Below, one piece after another: positions 7,638 through 15,761 of a stretch of DNA of 50,290 bases (position 1 is its first letter; every line of letters starts with the position of its first letter). A program made the translations under genes and the position numbers. The DNA comes from Lachnospiraceae bacterium (GTDB lineage: Bacteria; Bacillota; Clostridia; Lachnospirales; Lachnospiraceae): NCBI GenBank assembly GCA_015056905.1, contig SVFI01000017.1, positions 1 to 50,290 of the forward strand. The letters are read 5' to 3'. The notes under the pieces are model-generated. The model did no database searches. It had not been told where the DNA came from and saw only the letters and a list, made by a program, of their open reading frames with translations.

Positions 7638-9290
7638 TTACGCTCCGAGAGTGTTAAGAATATGCTCGAGCATCTCATCAATAACATTGATGTAACGGCT
7701 CGATGCGTTATAAGCATTCTGGAACTTAATCATATTGTTTAATTCCTCATCATCAGAAACGCCGACTACCTGTTGTCTTGCATATTCCGTCGAATCCACG
7801 GTTGCCTGTTCATTCGAATAAATACTATAAAAAACAGCTCCTGTGTTTGCGACCTGACTGACAATATTGGAATAATAATCTACCAGATTCGTTTTGGTCG
7901 TTACGTTCGGATTGAGTGTATACTCCGCCTTTTCAAAAACAAGCTGGAGATTCTGCGCTGTTTCGTAATCCTCTTTGGCATCCATCTTAATGAATCCGAG
8001 TTTCGTCGGTTCTTTTACCAAATCAGGATTGACAATGAGGTTCGATATGGTAAACAGGGTATTCTCCTGTCCCTGTGACAAATCTTCACGAATCAATTCT
8101 CCGTTTGCATCGTATTCATCAGAACCGATTCTTTCAAACAACTGAAGGATGGAGCCGTCTTCGTTCCGCAGATAAGTTCCTCCTTCTTTTAATGCCGCAT
8201 CTTCAAGCACCTGATTCATCTGTGATACAATGTTGTGAATCAGATTATCAAACTCTGCCATTACGTTCATCAGAACAGAAGAAGAAACCTCATCGTTGTA
8301 CTGCTTTGCATCCTGAAGGTCCGTATAATCCGCCCTGTGTGTTCCTCTCGCAAGAAGCATTCCCTTCAGGCTTCCGATGTCGGTATTGGCTTCCGTCGAA
8401 ATCGTGCGTGACATATCGTACACTTTACAGTTGTCAATCAGATACTTAAATGTTCCGTCTTCCTGTAATACCTTCTTGGCATCCGTCAACCAGAACGGCG
8501 TGTAAAATCCCGTCTCCGGATCAGTATCCATGCCAATCTTAAACGGCATCGCCCGATTGACGAGAATATGTCCTTCAAATTTAACGGAAATACCGCCCTC
8601 CAAATCCTCGTTATAATCAATATTTCCTAATTTGCCGAGTTCATCCAAAATCTTGTTGCGCTCATCGCGAAGGTCATTGGCCTTTTCGATTCCGCCGGCC
8701 TCAATACGGATGATATCGTTGTTAAGCTGGAACAGACGGTCCGCATAGTTGTTAATTTTATCCACTTCACCTTTGAGCTGAACATTCAGGTTGTCCTGAT
8801 AGTTGCAAAGCGCACCATATACATTCGTTGCCTGTTCCACAAACTGGCTGGAACGCTGAATAAGCAGACCCTGTGTCACGGAACTGGCCGGTTGCTTTGC
8901 AAGCTCCTGCACCGCTTCCCAAAGATTGTTCAATGAATTACTAAAAGACTCTCCTTCCAATTCACCAAGAAGAGTCTCTATTTCAGTCAATGTATTGTAT
9001 GATACTTCGTAAAATGCGCTTCGGCCGGATTCTCTCCGGTAAGTCTGGTCAAGGAAATAATCTCTGACCTGTCTTACATCCGCATAACTGACTCCGAGAC
9101 CGATCTGCTGATTGGCAACCGCTTTCGGATTCACGGACAAAGTATTATACTGTCTATCATTCAATAAAGTCTGCTGCCTGGTATAACCTACTGTATCTGC
9201 ATTGGATAAGTTGTGAGCAACTGTATTCAGTGCATTTTGACCTGTCTGTAAACCGGACGCGCCGACATATAAACTTCCAAATAATGACAT
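7638..9290 (-). CDS. flgK: FlgK-type hook-associated protein 1, first copy
   Basis: This 550-residue FlgK family protein starts MSLFGSLYVGASGLQTGQNA and continues with LNTVAHNLSNADTVGYTRQQ, the conserved rod-hook-HAP N-terminal motif. It ends DDEELNNMIKFQNAYNASSR followed by YINVIDEMLEHILNTLGA, which is close to the canonical FlgK end. It is the copy next to flgN, whose product chaperones FlgK and FlgL, and it has the more usual length. It may therefore be the classical FlgK, with the downstream paralogue derived. Confidence 0.92.
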   Translation of the reverse strand: MSLFGSLYVGASGLQTGQNALNTVAHNLSNADTVGYTRQQTLLNDRQYNTLSVNPKAVANQQIGLGVSYADVRQVRDYFLDQTYRRESGRSAFYEVSYNTLTEIETLLGELEGESFSNSLNNLWEAVQELAKQPASSVTQGLLIQRSSQFVEQATNVYGALCNYQDNLNVQLKGEVDKINNYADRLFQLNNDIIRIEAGGIEKANDLRDERNKILDELGKLGNIDYNEDLEGGISVKFEGHILVNRAMPFKIGMDTDPETGFYTPFWLTDAKKVLQEDGTFKYLIDNCKVYDMSRTISTEANTDIGSLKGMLLARGTHRADYTDLQDAKQYNDEVSSSVLMNVMAEFDNLIHNIVSQMNQVLEDAALKEGGTYLRNEDGSILQLFERIGSDEYDANGELIREDLSQGQENTLFTISNLIVNPDLVKEPTKLGFIKMDAKEDYETAQNLQLVFEKAEYTLNPNVTTKTNLVDYYSNIVSQVANTGAVFYSIYSNEQATVDSTEYARQQVVGVSDDEELNNMIKFQNAYNASSRYINVIDEMLEHILNTLGA

Positions 9291-9304
9291 GTGATCACCT
9301 CGTA

Positions 9305-9823
9305 CTATTGTTTGGCATCAAATCTTCCTGAAGGCACTCCCATCAGATTTCCGGCGCTTATCGCACCTCTGTTGTACTCCGCAGTCTCCGGAGCTGCTTT
9401 TAAGCCCCGCACAAGATTCAAGTCAAATTCAACCAGTTCCAGCGCATTCTCTATCAGTTCTTTGTTTTGCGCATTGATTCTGGCCATATGCTGCGTCGTC
9501 TCGTGGAGTGCATCTTTCACTTCTGTCAGACGTCTCTGCTCTGCAGGTCTTGCTGCGAGCATTTCAATCAGTTTGCCAAGCTTAAGCGTTTGAACATCCA
9601 TGTTCATTACATTGGCAATATCCTGCATCGCGACCACTCTCTTTTTATCAAGAGCATTGATGCGATCCACCTGCTTCTGCTCCTCCTCCGTGATGGCAGA
9701 AAGCTGCACGATATCGTTTGAAACGATAATGCGTGTCTTTTTCATGGATAAATCCAGCAGCGCTTTGTATTCCATATTCTCTTGTTCCAGAATATCCATC
9801 AAGGTTTCCATTAAACTTGCCAC
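9305..9823 (-). CDS. flgN: Flagellar export chaperone FlgN
   Basis: FlgN is a cytoplasmic helical chaperone that delivers FlgK and FlgL to the export gate. The 172-residue product begins MASLMETLMDILEQENMEYK, has the typical LLDLSMKKTRIIVSNDIVQL segment and is helical almost throughout, with a short non-helical tail. Length is slightly above the family norm of about 140-160. It lies between flgM and the first flgK, as in Bacillus. Confidence 0.88.
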   Translation of the reverse strand: MASLMETLMDILEQENMEYKALLDLSMKKTRIIVSNDIVQLSAITEEEQKQVDRINALDKKRVVAMQDIANVMNMDVQTLKLGKLIEMLAARPAEQRRLTEVKDALHETTQHMARINAQNKELIENALELVEFDLNLVRGLKAAPETAEYNRGAISAGNLMGVPSGRFDAKQ

Positions 9824-9861
9824 TGGTTTTTCCTCATTTCTTTTAATTTCCGGTATTTCTC

Positions 9862-9890
9862 GGGAAGCATGATGTAATTACCATGCTCCC
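9862..9890 (-). other. Hairpin between flgM and flgN
   Basis: A stem of nine base pairs with one bulged A and a 10-base loop spans the start of the flgM-flgN gap (GGG then AGCATG on one arm, CATGCT then CCC on the other). No U-run follows on the minus strand, so it is not an ordinary terminator. It could stabilise or cleave the message to set different FlgM and FlgN levels. Confidence 0.5.
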
Positions 9891-9893
9891 CTA

Positions 9894-10172
9894 CTATCCG
9901 AGAATTGAACTGTATTTCTCTAACAGCTTATCTGCAAAATCACTGTCAGAAACATCATAAGTTCCATTCTGAACGGCTGTCTTAATCGGATTTACCAAGT
10001 CATCTCTCATATCAGGTGCACCGGCAACTGCCTTCTTAGCCACCTGATAATCTTTGCCGAAACTTGAAATCTGTACAGCATCTGAAAAACCGGTTTTGGT
10101 TGGCTTTGCAGCACTCTTTACTTTCGTGTTGTTATAAAGCTGCGTCACCTGAGTATAAGCATCTATACGCAT
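9894..10172 (-). CDS. flgM: Anti-sigma-28 factor FlgM
   Basis: FlgM holds SigD inactive until the hook is complete. The 92-residue protein starts MRIDAYTQVTQLYNNTKVKS and has the family's C-terminal sigma-binding helices, about residues 45-92 (FGKDYQVAKKAV, DLVNPIKTAVQNGTYDVS, FADKLLEKYSSIL). A longer in-frame extension upstream is rejected, because GGAGGAGT lies at proper distance from the ATG at 10172 and the SigD promoter lies inside that extension. It heads the flgM-flgN-flgK-flgK-flgL-fliW-csrA unit. A SigD promoter before the gene for its own inhibitor is the classic feedback. Confidence 0.93.
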   Translation of the reverse strand: MRIDAYTQVTQLYNNTKVKSAAKPTKTGFSDAVQISSFGKDYQVAKKAVAGAPDMRDDLVNPIKTAVQNGTYDVSDSDFADKLLEKYSSILG

Positions 10173-10206
10173 ACATACTCCTCCTTCCGTGGTTTTTATA
10201 CTTAAT

Positions 10207-10233
10207 TTATCGGATGAAAATGAAATAACTTTA
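10207..10233 (-). promoter_or_regulatory. SigD-type promoter of the flgM operon
   Basis: The minus strand carries TAAA-N15-TCCGATAA, one base off the consensus TAAA-N15-GCCGATAA and the best SigD match in the window. It lies 35 bases before the flgM ATG and downstream of the structured RNA at 10264-10360. That RNA is therefore not part of the SigD-driven flgM leader. Confidence 0.8.
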
Positions 10234-10263
10234 GGAAAAATGTGAATTATTTTGTTTTTTATT

Positions 10264-10360
10264 ACAAGAAGCCTATTGTCATGTTCGCCCACACTTCCGT
10301 TCCGTGAAAGACGCAGCGGTACTAGGCTCGGTTTCACCTCGCCAAGGACCGACATCTTTC
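10264..10360 (-). ncRNA. Structured, probably pseudoknotted RNA upstream of flgM
   Basis: Read on the minus strand: GAAAGATG (10353-10360) pairs with CGTCTTTC (10306-10313). Directly stacked inside it, TCGGT (10348-10352) pairs with ACCGA (10328-10332) and CCT pairs with AGG within that hairpin. The next bases, GCCTA (10323-10327), can pair with TAGGC (10271-10275), which lies in the loop of a final ACAA/TTGT hairpin; that makes a pseudoknot. A possible promoter TTGCAA-N16-TATTTT lies upstream near 10400. No open frame explains the segment. It may belong to the raiA-motif RNAs, which I recall as occurring near comF/flg/raiA genes in Firmicutes. The identity is not proven. Confidence 0.6.
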
Positions 10361-10411
10361 AAAGGTACGCCGAAAACAAATCATACACTTCCATAAAAAT
10401 ACAATATAAAA

Positions 10412-10963
10412 TCACTTTTGCAACTTTTGGCCAAGCAATTCCAGCACCCGCATCGCCGCAATTGCGTACAGCATTCCGAGCAGGATTCCGCCGAGAACAT
10501 CACTTGGGTAGTGGACTCCGAAATAAAGGCGCGAAAAAGCCATAAGAAATGCATATACCAACGCCGGGATTCCGGCTTTTTTCGGAAGCATCCGAAACAT
10601 CACCCAGGCAGCGGCAAACGACGCGCTCGAATGTCCGGACGGAAATGAGAAATCGCGTGGCTTTGAAATTAAAATCTGTAGTCCTTCTATCAAATCATAC
10701 GGACGAATTCTTGCCACAAGCGGCTTGATAAGAAGATTTGTAAACAAGAGTGAAAAAATAAGCGCAAGCGCGCATGCAATCCCAGTTCTCCGCGTCTTTT
10801 TAAACGCCAGCAGAAAACAGGTGACGGCAATCCAAATAAGTCCCGCATTTCCCGATGTTGTAATAAATTGAAAGAGCGGAGTCAGAAACTCACTCCGCAG
10901 ATTTTCCTGTATCCATAACAAAAGGTTGCCGTCGAGAGACGCAAGAAAAGAAAGTATATTCAT
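10412..10963 (-). CDS. PAP2-family membrane phosphatase
   Basis: This 183-residue membrane protein has the three PAP2 motifs in order: KPLVARIRP (KX6RP), PSGHS, and SRLYFGVHYPSD (SRX5HX3D). Four to six hydrophobic segments surround them. Family members remove phosphate from lipid (di)phosphates such as undecaprenyl-PP or phosphatidylglycerol phosphate at the membrane. Being last in the glycan cluster, it may recycle undecaprenyl pyrophosphate released when the glycan is transferred. The start is placed at MNILSFLASLDG, behind GGGGGT and 13 bases after the aminotransferase stop; an in-frame ATG 21 bases upstream is possible. Confidence 0.85.
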   Translation of the reverse strand: MNILSFLASLDGNLLLWIQENLRSEFLTPLFQFITTSGNAGLIWIAVTCFLLAFKKTRRTGIACALALIFSLLFTNLLIKPLVARIRPYDLIEGLQILISKPRDFSFPSGHSSASFAAAWVMFRMLPKKAGIPALVYAFLMAFSRLYFGVHYPSDVLGGILLGMLYAIAAMRVLELLGQKLQK

Positions 10964-10976
10964 AAAAACCCCCGCG

Positions 10977-12032
10977 TTAGTCATGATCCACCAGTTGCAG
11001 CGCCTGAACAAATCGCTCCATACTCTGTCTGTCACCGGTAGATACCCGCACCCAGCCTTTTAAAACTCCGCGGCCGTAATCACGCACCCACACGTCTTTT
11101 TCTTTAAGTTCGGCAATTAATTTTTTTGAATCCTTGTTCGGCCAAAACAAAATATAGTTACCATAGCCGCTCTGCACACGGTAGCCCAATCGCTTCAGTG
11201 CATACAGCGCATACTCATGCCCTTCTTTCCAAGTATCATAGAGCCGATCAAGCAATCCCGGTGTCTGCATAATTTCCTTCGCAAACAAAATCGCCACATT
11301 ATTTACATTAAATGTCGACTCTGCATTTTCAATGTAATGTATCAATTGCTCATTTCCCGACACATATCCGATCCGAAGGCCTGCGATGGCACAAAGTTTG
11401 GAAAAGGTGCGCAGCACAAGAAGATTATCGTACTCCCCGATCATACCCATCACTGTGTTTTCCATGTAATAATGATACGCCTCATCCACAACGACAATTG
11501 CACCGTTTTTTGCAGACAACTCTATGATTTCCCGCACCTCTTTCTCAGAATAAGCGGTCCCGATAGGGCTGTTCGGATTGAGTAAGATTACCAGCGATGT
11601 CTCGCTGTTGATTGCTGCCAGAATTTCCTCCGGAGACACCTCAAATTCTTCATTGTAAGAGACTTCCACGTGCTTCATTCCAAACATTTTACTGTAGACA
11701 TCATACATCTCAAACGTCGGAGAAACCGTCAAAACTTCACCTTCCGGTTTCGCAAAGCACTGAAAAATCAAACGCATCGCTTCGTCGGAGCCACCGGTAA
11801 CAGAAATATTTTCAGGCGAAATCCGGTTGTGTTCCGCCAAAATTCTCACAAGTTCGTCTTTTTGCGGATAAGTCGAGATATAATCCGGTGTAATTTTCTC
11901 TTTCACTCCGGCCACAACTTCTTCCGGAAGCCCCACGGGACTTTCGTTCATATCAAGACGCAGAACACCTTCTCTGTCATCATGGTATTTTACACGGTAT
12001 AAATCTTTGATATACGGATTTACGTAGTACAT
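10977..12032 (-). CDS. PLP-dependent aminotransferase, HisC-like
   Basis: The 351-residue class I/II aminotransferase resembles histidinol-phosphate aminotransferase. It has LDMNESPVGLPE at the N-terminus, TGGSDEAMRLIF, LLNPNSPIGTAYS, VVVDEAYHYY (PLP-ring Asp and Tyr) and the lysine motif RTFSKLCAIAGLRIGY near residue 220. No other histidine gene is nearby. It lies between WbsX and the PAP2 phosphatase in the glycan cluster, which suggests it makes an amino-alcohol or amino-sugar building block. HisC-like enzymes also pair with NTP-transferases in small-molecule phosphate decoration, and a LicC-like enzyme is in this cluster. The substrate is unknown. Confidence 0.8.
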   Translation of the reverse strand: MYYVNPYIKDLYRVKYHDDREGVLRLDMNESPVGLPEEVVAGVKEKITPDYISTYPQKDELVRILAEHNRISPENISVTGGSDEAMRLIFQCFAKPEGEVLTVSPTFEMYDVYSKMFGMKHVEVSYNEEFEVSPEEILAAINSETSLVILLNPNSPIGTAYSEKEVREIIELSAKNGAIVVVDEAYHYYMENTVMGMIGEYDNLLVLRTFSKLCAIAGLRIGYVSGNEQLIHYIENAESTFNVNNVAILFAKEIMQTPGLLDRLYDTWKEGHEYALYALKRLGYRVQSGYGNYILFWPNKDSKKLIAELKEKDVWVRDYGRGVLKGWVRVSTGDRQSMERFVQALQLVDHD

Positions 12033-12076
12033 AAGTCTCTCCTTTTATAGCCTGTTACACATCATAGTTTTGAGCA

Positions 12077-13591
12077 TTACCACTCCCATATCAACTCTTC
12101 CAATGATAATACTTTGTTGATACCATTTTTCGAAAGCAGATTTTTTACTTCCTCATATATTCCCGGCACCGTTACAATTACCGCCTCCACGTGAGGCAAA
12201 TCACCGTCCGGGGCATAGACCGGTATCTTTTCATGCATTACATCGGCCTTCCTGTCAATCGCATATTCGACCCGGATGCTTCCGCTTTCCAATTCACAAA
12301 TCAAATGTCTGCCAAGCATTCCCATCCCGTAAACAGCGACATCCGATATGTTCTTTTGTCTCAGTACATCCTCAAAATGTTTCCCCTGCTCCTTCCGGGT
12401 CAGCCATCTGTCTAAAATGCGCCAGTAACTCCGATACAATGCATTGGTTTGTGTCAGAGTATCAATTTCCTCCAGCAGTTCCTCCGCACTTATCCGAAAC
12501 GGATTCCCCGGCTTGCATCCGTCCTTATAATGTTCTTTCGCATAAGCAAGCGCTTCCAAATACTCATACCCGTTTTTTTCATCCGGTTCCAGATACATCC
12601 CCTCACCCCATTCATTCCATGCGTTCAAAAAAATCAAATCATTTCCCAAAGAAGCATTTTTAGAAATCAGCTCCATGAGATAGTCCCGAAACAATTCAGG
12701 GGTGGAACGGACTACCGCAAGTCCGCCGCTTCCTCTGCGGGGAGTATCATCAAAGCCGACAAATCCTCCGTATATACAATTCTTATGCCTTCCTTTGTAT
12801 AAGAGCGAATTTTTACACAATGCGCTGTAATCCAAACACAATTCTCTTCCGACAGAATACCTGTCAGCCAACGTACACCCCGGTTCATGATACAGCACCT
12901 TATCAAGGCACGGAACGCTCTCCTGACCTACATTTGCACCTATCAGATAAATACCGGAAAATCCCTCTTCCCCGGCCCACTCATTCCATTTCGCCGCCAT
13001 CTCCTCCAGACAGTGTACCAGCGCTGTCTTGTATATAACAAAAAGCGGTTTCCCATCCACTTTTACATATCGCTCATCCCGGAAAAAAGGAAGCAGATAT
13101 TCAAAATGCTTTCTCCAGTCCTTCTCTTCTCCGTATTCCTGTTCTAACAAAATCCCGTCATCCCGATCGGATTCCTCATTTTCAAATGTCGGCGCCCAGG
13201 AATTTTTATCTCCCACTGCGCTCCACGTTCTCGCCCATGTCTCGTTCGCCCAGCAAAAACAATACGGCATATTTATTGCGGTATTTTCTAACAAAAGCTC
13301 CGCCGGTTTTTCCAATATTTTTCGTCCGTCCTTAAACCAGTAGTGATACATGCACTGTGCATCCACACCATAGGTATGCATCAAATCCGCCTGCCATTTT
13401 AATGTGTTTACATCCCGAAGATCATAGTAGTTTTCGCGAAAAGGAACCCTTGGCTGTTCATGACCCATAAACAGACTCTTGGCACGTTTCACCGTTGTCC
13501 ATTCGGTAAACCCCTTTCCCCACCATCGTTCATTTTCTTCCACGATATGAAATTGCGGTAAATACATACTGATTATCTTTATGTCATTCAT
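12077..13591 (-). CDS. WbsX-like (GH99-type) glycan enzyme with C-terminal Rossmann-like module
   Basis: Residues 1 to about 370 match the WbsX/glycosyltransferase 99 family found in O-antigen and surface glycan loci: KIISMYLPQFHIVEENERWW, GKGFTEWTTVKRAK, YWFKDGRKILEKP, FCWANETWARTW and FLNAWNEWGEGMYLEPD. Residues about 410-504 form a separate module (ISDVAVYGMGMLGRHLICE, then YAIDRKAD, VEAVIVTVPG, ending LEELIWEW) with the look of a nucleotide- or sugar-binding Rossmann fold that recurs in neighbouring proteins. The biochemical activity of WbsX is poorly known. The gene begins three bases after the upstream glycosyltransferase. Confidence 0.8.
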   Translation of the reverse strand: MNDIKIISMYLPQFHIVEENERWWGKGFTEWTTVKRAKSLFMGHEQPRVPFRENYYDLRDVNTLKWQADLMHTYGVDAQCMYHYWFKDGRKILEKPAELLLENTAINMPYCFCWANETWARTWSAVGDKNSWAPTFENEESDRDDGILLEQEYGEEKDWRKHFEYLLPFFRDERYVKVDGKPLFVIYKTALVHCLEEMAAKWNEWAGEEGFSGIYLIGANVGQESVPCLDKVLYHEPGCTLADRYSVGRELCLDYSALCKNSLLYKGRHKNCIYGGFVGFDDTPRRGSGGLAVVRSTPELFRDYLMELISKNASLGNDLIFLNAWNEWGEGMYLEPDEKNGYEYLEALAYAKEHYKDGCKPGNPFRISAEELLEEIDTLTQTNALYRSYWRILDRWLTRKEQGKHFEDVLRQKNISDVAVYGMGMLGRHLICELESGSIRVEYAIDRKADVMHEKIPVYAPDGDLPHVEAVIVTVPGIYEEVKNLLSKNGINKVLSLEELIWEW

Positions 13592-13594
13592 ATA

Positions 13595-15010
13595 CTAAAT
13601 CCCGACTTTCCCGAGCAGCTCTTCCAGGCGCTTTCCGAAAACCTCCATGGAAAAATCCGCCTCATACGTTTCTCTTGCTCTTTTCTCTATTGCTTCCCAC
13701 TCATCACATTTCGATACAATATCCGAAATCCGGTCTGCAAGTTCCTGTTCATCTTCCGGATCAAACACATAACCGTTCTTACCTTCAGTAATATACTCTG
13801 CCATTCCCGTATTTTTTGATACGAGACATATTTTCCCGAACATCATGCCTTCCGTTACCGTGATAGACATCGTTTCCTCCAAAGATGAACAAATCAGCAC
13901 ATCTATATCACGGAACTGTTGTGCTACTTCCTGACGGTTCATCACACCCAAAAACTTTATCTGCGAAATTCCCTTTGCCTCTGCCCGAACTTCCATCCCG
14001 TATTGTGTATTACTATCCCCGATAAAACGGATTTCCACTTGTCGCGCCACTTCATCAGGTAATCGCTCCAACGCTCTCAGCAGTATTTTCTGATTTTTTC
14101 GGACCGACATAGCTCCTATAACCGCCAACACCACCTTGTTTTTTGCGGACACAACAGGAACGTCCGTCCCCCGTTCATCCGGAATTCCATAAGCAAGACA
14201 TTCTGCAATCCGACCCGGATAAAAATAGTTAAAATTATTCTTTGCAATCTCACTGACAGCTACAACATGAAGCTTCTCCATTTTAGAAACGTCATCGTAT
14301 TCTTTATAAATCCGTCTTGTCCTTTCGTAATGTCCGTCATATTTGTGACTGCATTCATGAATCCACCAGACCGTCGGTTTCAGCAAACTGATTTCACAGG
14401 CCGTCACAAGCATTTGGAACACGTTAACAAAAACCATATCAAAAGGAGACATCCAATCACAAAAAGCGCGGCTTACCAAAGGAAGAAGCGGCGAAAGACA
14501 CACCGTTATCCCCTTCTCATTTACTTCACGGACAAACCTGCTGTTTCCGGCCGGTGCGGCCAGAGTCACGCGATATCCCCTGCTTTGCAGCGCCATTGCA
14601 GCATAGAACACTGCTATGGTTCCTCCGTTGTAGTCCAAATCAGTCGAAACAAACAAGATATTTCCTTTCCCTGTCTTTTCTTCATGAGCCGAAAAAGATG
14701 CAGGAAAAACAGTTACTTTATCTTCCGTCCTCAGGGAACGGTACTCTTCCATATACAACATTTGTGAATCCGGAATATTCATTTCCGACAACTGTTCTTT
14801 CATTTCATACGCTTTTGCACTCAGAAGAATAATATAATCATATGACATTTCGCACAGTTTATCCGGCGCATTCACAACCACACCATCCATACACTGTCCC
14901 CACAGCGCTGCATTATTGTCAATCAATCCCACTACTTTATCTTCTGCAGAGCACATTGCTTTAAATTTGCGATAATAAGCTCCCGTGCCAAAAAGAACAA
15001 TTCTACTCAT
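13595..15010 (-). CDS. GT4 glycosyltransferase with N-terminal Rossmann-like module (copy A)
   Basis: The 471-residue protein has two parts. Residues 1-95 form the cluster's recurring module (IVLFGTGAYYRKFKAM, GLIDNNAALWG, LLSAKAYEMKEQL). The remainder is a GT-B retaining glycosyltransferase of family 4, with WWIHECSHKYDGHY in the N-domain and the donor site ICSSLEETMSITVTEGMMFG near residue 380. The start is at MSRIVLF rather than three codons upstream, because GGAGG then has proper spacing. It is a clear paralogue of the gene at 15758-17188; the two flank a nucleotidyltransferase, which suggests local duplication. Donor and acceptor sugars are unknown. Confidence 0.85.
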   Translation of the reverse strand: MSRIVLFGTGAYYRKFKAMCSAEDKVVGLIDNNAALWGQCMDGVVVNAPDKLCEMSYDYIILLSAKAYEMKEQLSEMNIPDSQMLYMEEYRSLRTEDKVTVFPASFSAHEEKTGKGNILFVSTDLDYNGGTIAVFYAAMALQSRGYRVTLAAPAGNSRFVREVNEKGITVCLSPLLPLVSRAFCDWMSPFDMVFVNVFQMLVTACEISLLKPTVWWIHECSHKYDGHYERTRRIYKEYDDVSKMEKLHVVAVSEIAKNNFNYFYPGRIAECLAYGIPDERGTDVPVVSAKNKVVLAVIGAMSVRKNQKILLRALERLPDEVARQVEIRFIGDSNTQYGMEVRAEAKGISQIKFLGVMNRQEVAQQFRDIDVLICSSLEETMSITVTEGMMFGKICLVSKNTGMAEYITEGKNGYVFDPEDEQELADRISDIVSKCDEWEAIEKRARETYEADFSMEVFGKRLEELLGKVGI

Positions 15011-15029
15011 TTCCTTCATCCTCCGCCCC

Positions 15030-15761
15030 TTACAGAGTGTTGCCGCCTTCTTCTTTCTTTTCCACGAATTTCAATATACGTTCATAATCATCAAAGAAAT
15101 CAATCTCTGCCCAGAACAACCCGTTCACATCTACCGTATAAATATCTCTTTCCCCTTTATCCGTAAAGGAGTAAAGAACATTCTCCCACCAGAAATTATA
15201 TTTCTGACTGTTTACCAGCAAATTCAGTCTGTCCTTAAACACCGGCATAAACGCTTTGGTAATTTTGGCAATGCCTACATATTCACAGCTTCTTTCTTTC
15301 AAAGGTAACTCTTTTCCGTATTTGGAAATGCATCCGTTATCCGTAGTCTTAAAGAAATAATCACCTACCGCCGTCCTTGTTTTGTCTATCGCCACTACAT
15401 TCTCCCTTTTATCCTGTAATACCATATCCAAAATCTCCGGTTCAAAATAGACATCGGAATTCATAATCAGCACATCTTCCCCATCCATCTCCTGCTGCGC
15501 AAACCAAAGGCTTGCCAAGCTGTTTGTGATGTTATAAAAAGGGTTGTAATAATATGTAACCGGTAGCCCCTCCAAAGCTTCCTCTATCTTTTCTTTCTGA
15601 TATCCGGTACATACCACGCACTGAATTCCTCTCTCACAAAAAATTTCCACCGTACGGCGGATCAAAGGTTTTCCCGCAACCGGCAAAGTTGATTTCGGAA
15701 CCTCTTCAATCATTCGGGAAATTCTTGTCCCCTTGCCTGCTGCCAACAAAATAACTTTCAT
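15030..15761 (-). CDS. LicC-like nucleotidyltransferase
   Basis: This 243-residue protein has the NTP-transferase signature MKVILLAAGKGTRISRM, the conserved PKSTLPVAGKPLIRRT and the metal-binding region VLIMNSDVYFEP. The family activates sugar phosphates or phosphocholine-like alcohols as NDP/CDP derivatives. Size and sequence style are close to LicC-type CTP:phosphocholine cytidylyltransferases, and a licD gene lies four genes upstream. Choline phosphate or a similar phospho-alcohol is therefore a reasonable substrate, but a hexose-1-phosphate is not excluded. It overlaps the upstream glycosyltransferase gene by four bases. Confidence 0.8.
   Translation of the reverse strand: MKVILLAAGKGTRISRMIEEVPKSTLPVAGKPLIRRTVEIFCERGIQCVVCTGYQKEKIEEALEGLPVTYYYNPFYNITNSLASLWFAQQEMDGEDVLIMNSDVYFEPEILDMVLQDKRENVVAIDKTRTAVGDYFFKTTDNGCISKYGKELPLKERSCEYVGIAKITKAFMPVFKDRLNLLVNSQKYNFWWENVLYSFTDKGERDIYTVDVNGLFWAEIDFFDDYERILKFVEKKEEGGNTL

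Noticed and set aside
10300..10345. Plus-strand string resembling the GACGCA part of a c-di-GMP-I riboswitch
   Set aside because: Only a few bases match and the second conserved half is missing. The fold is more coherent on the minus strand, and no plus-strand gene follows.
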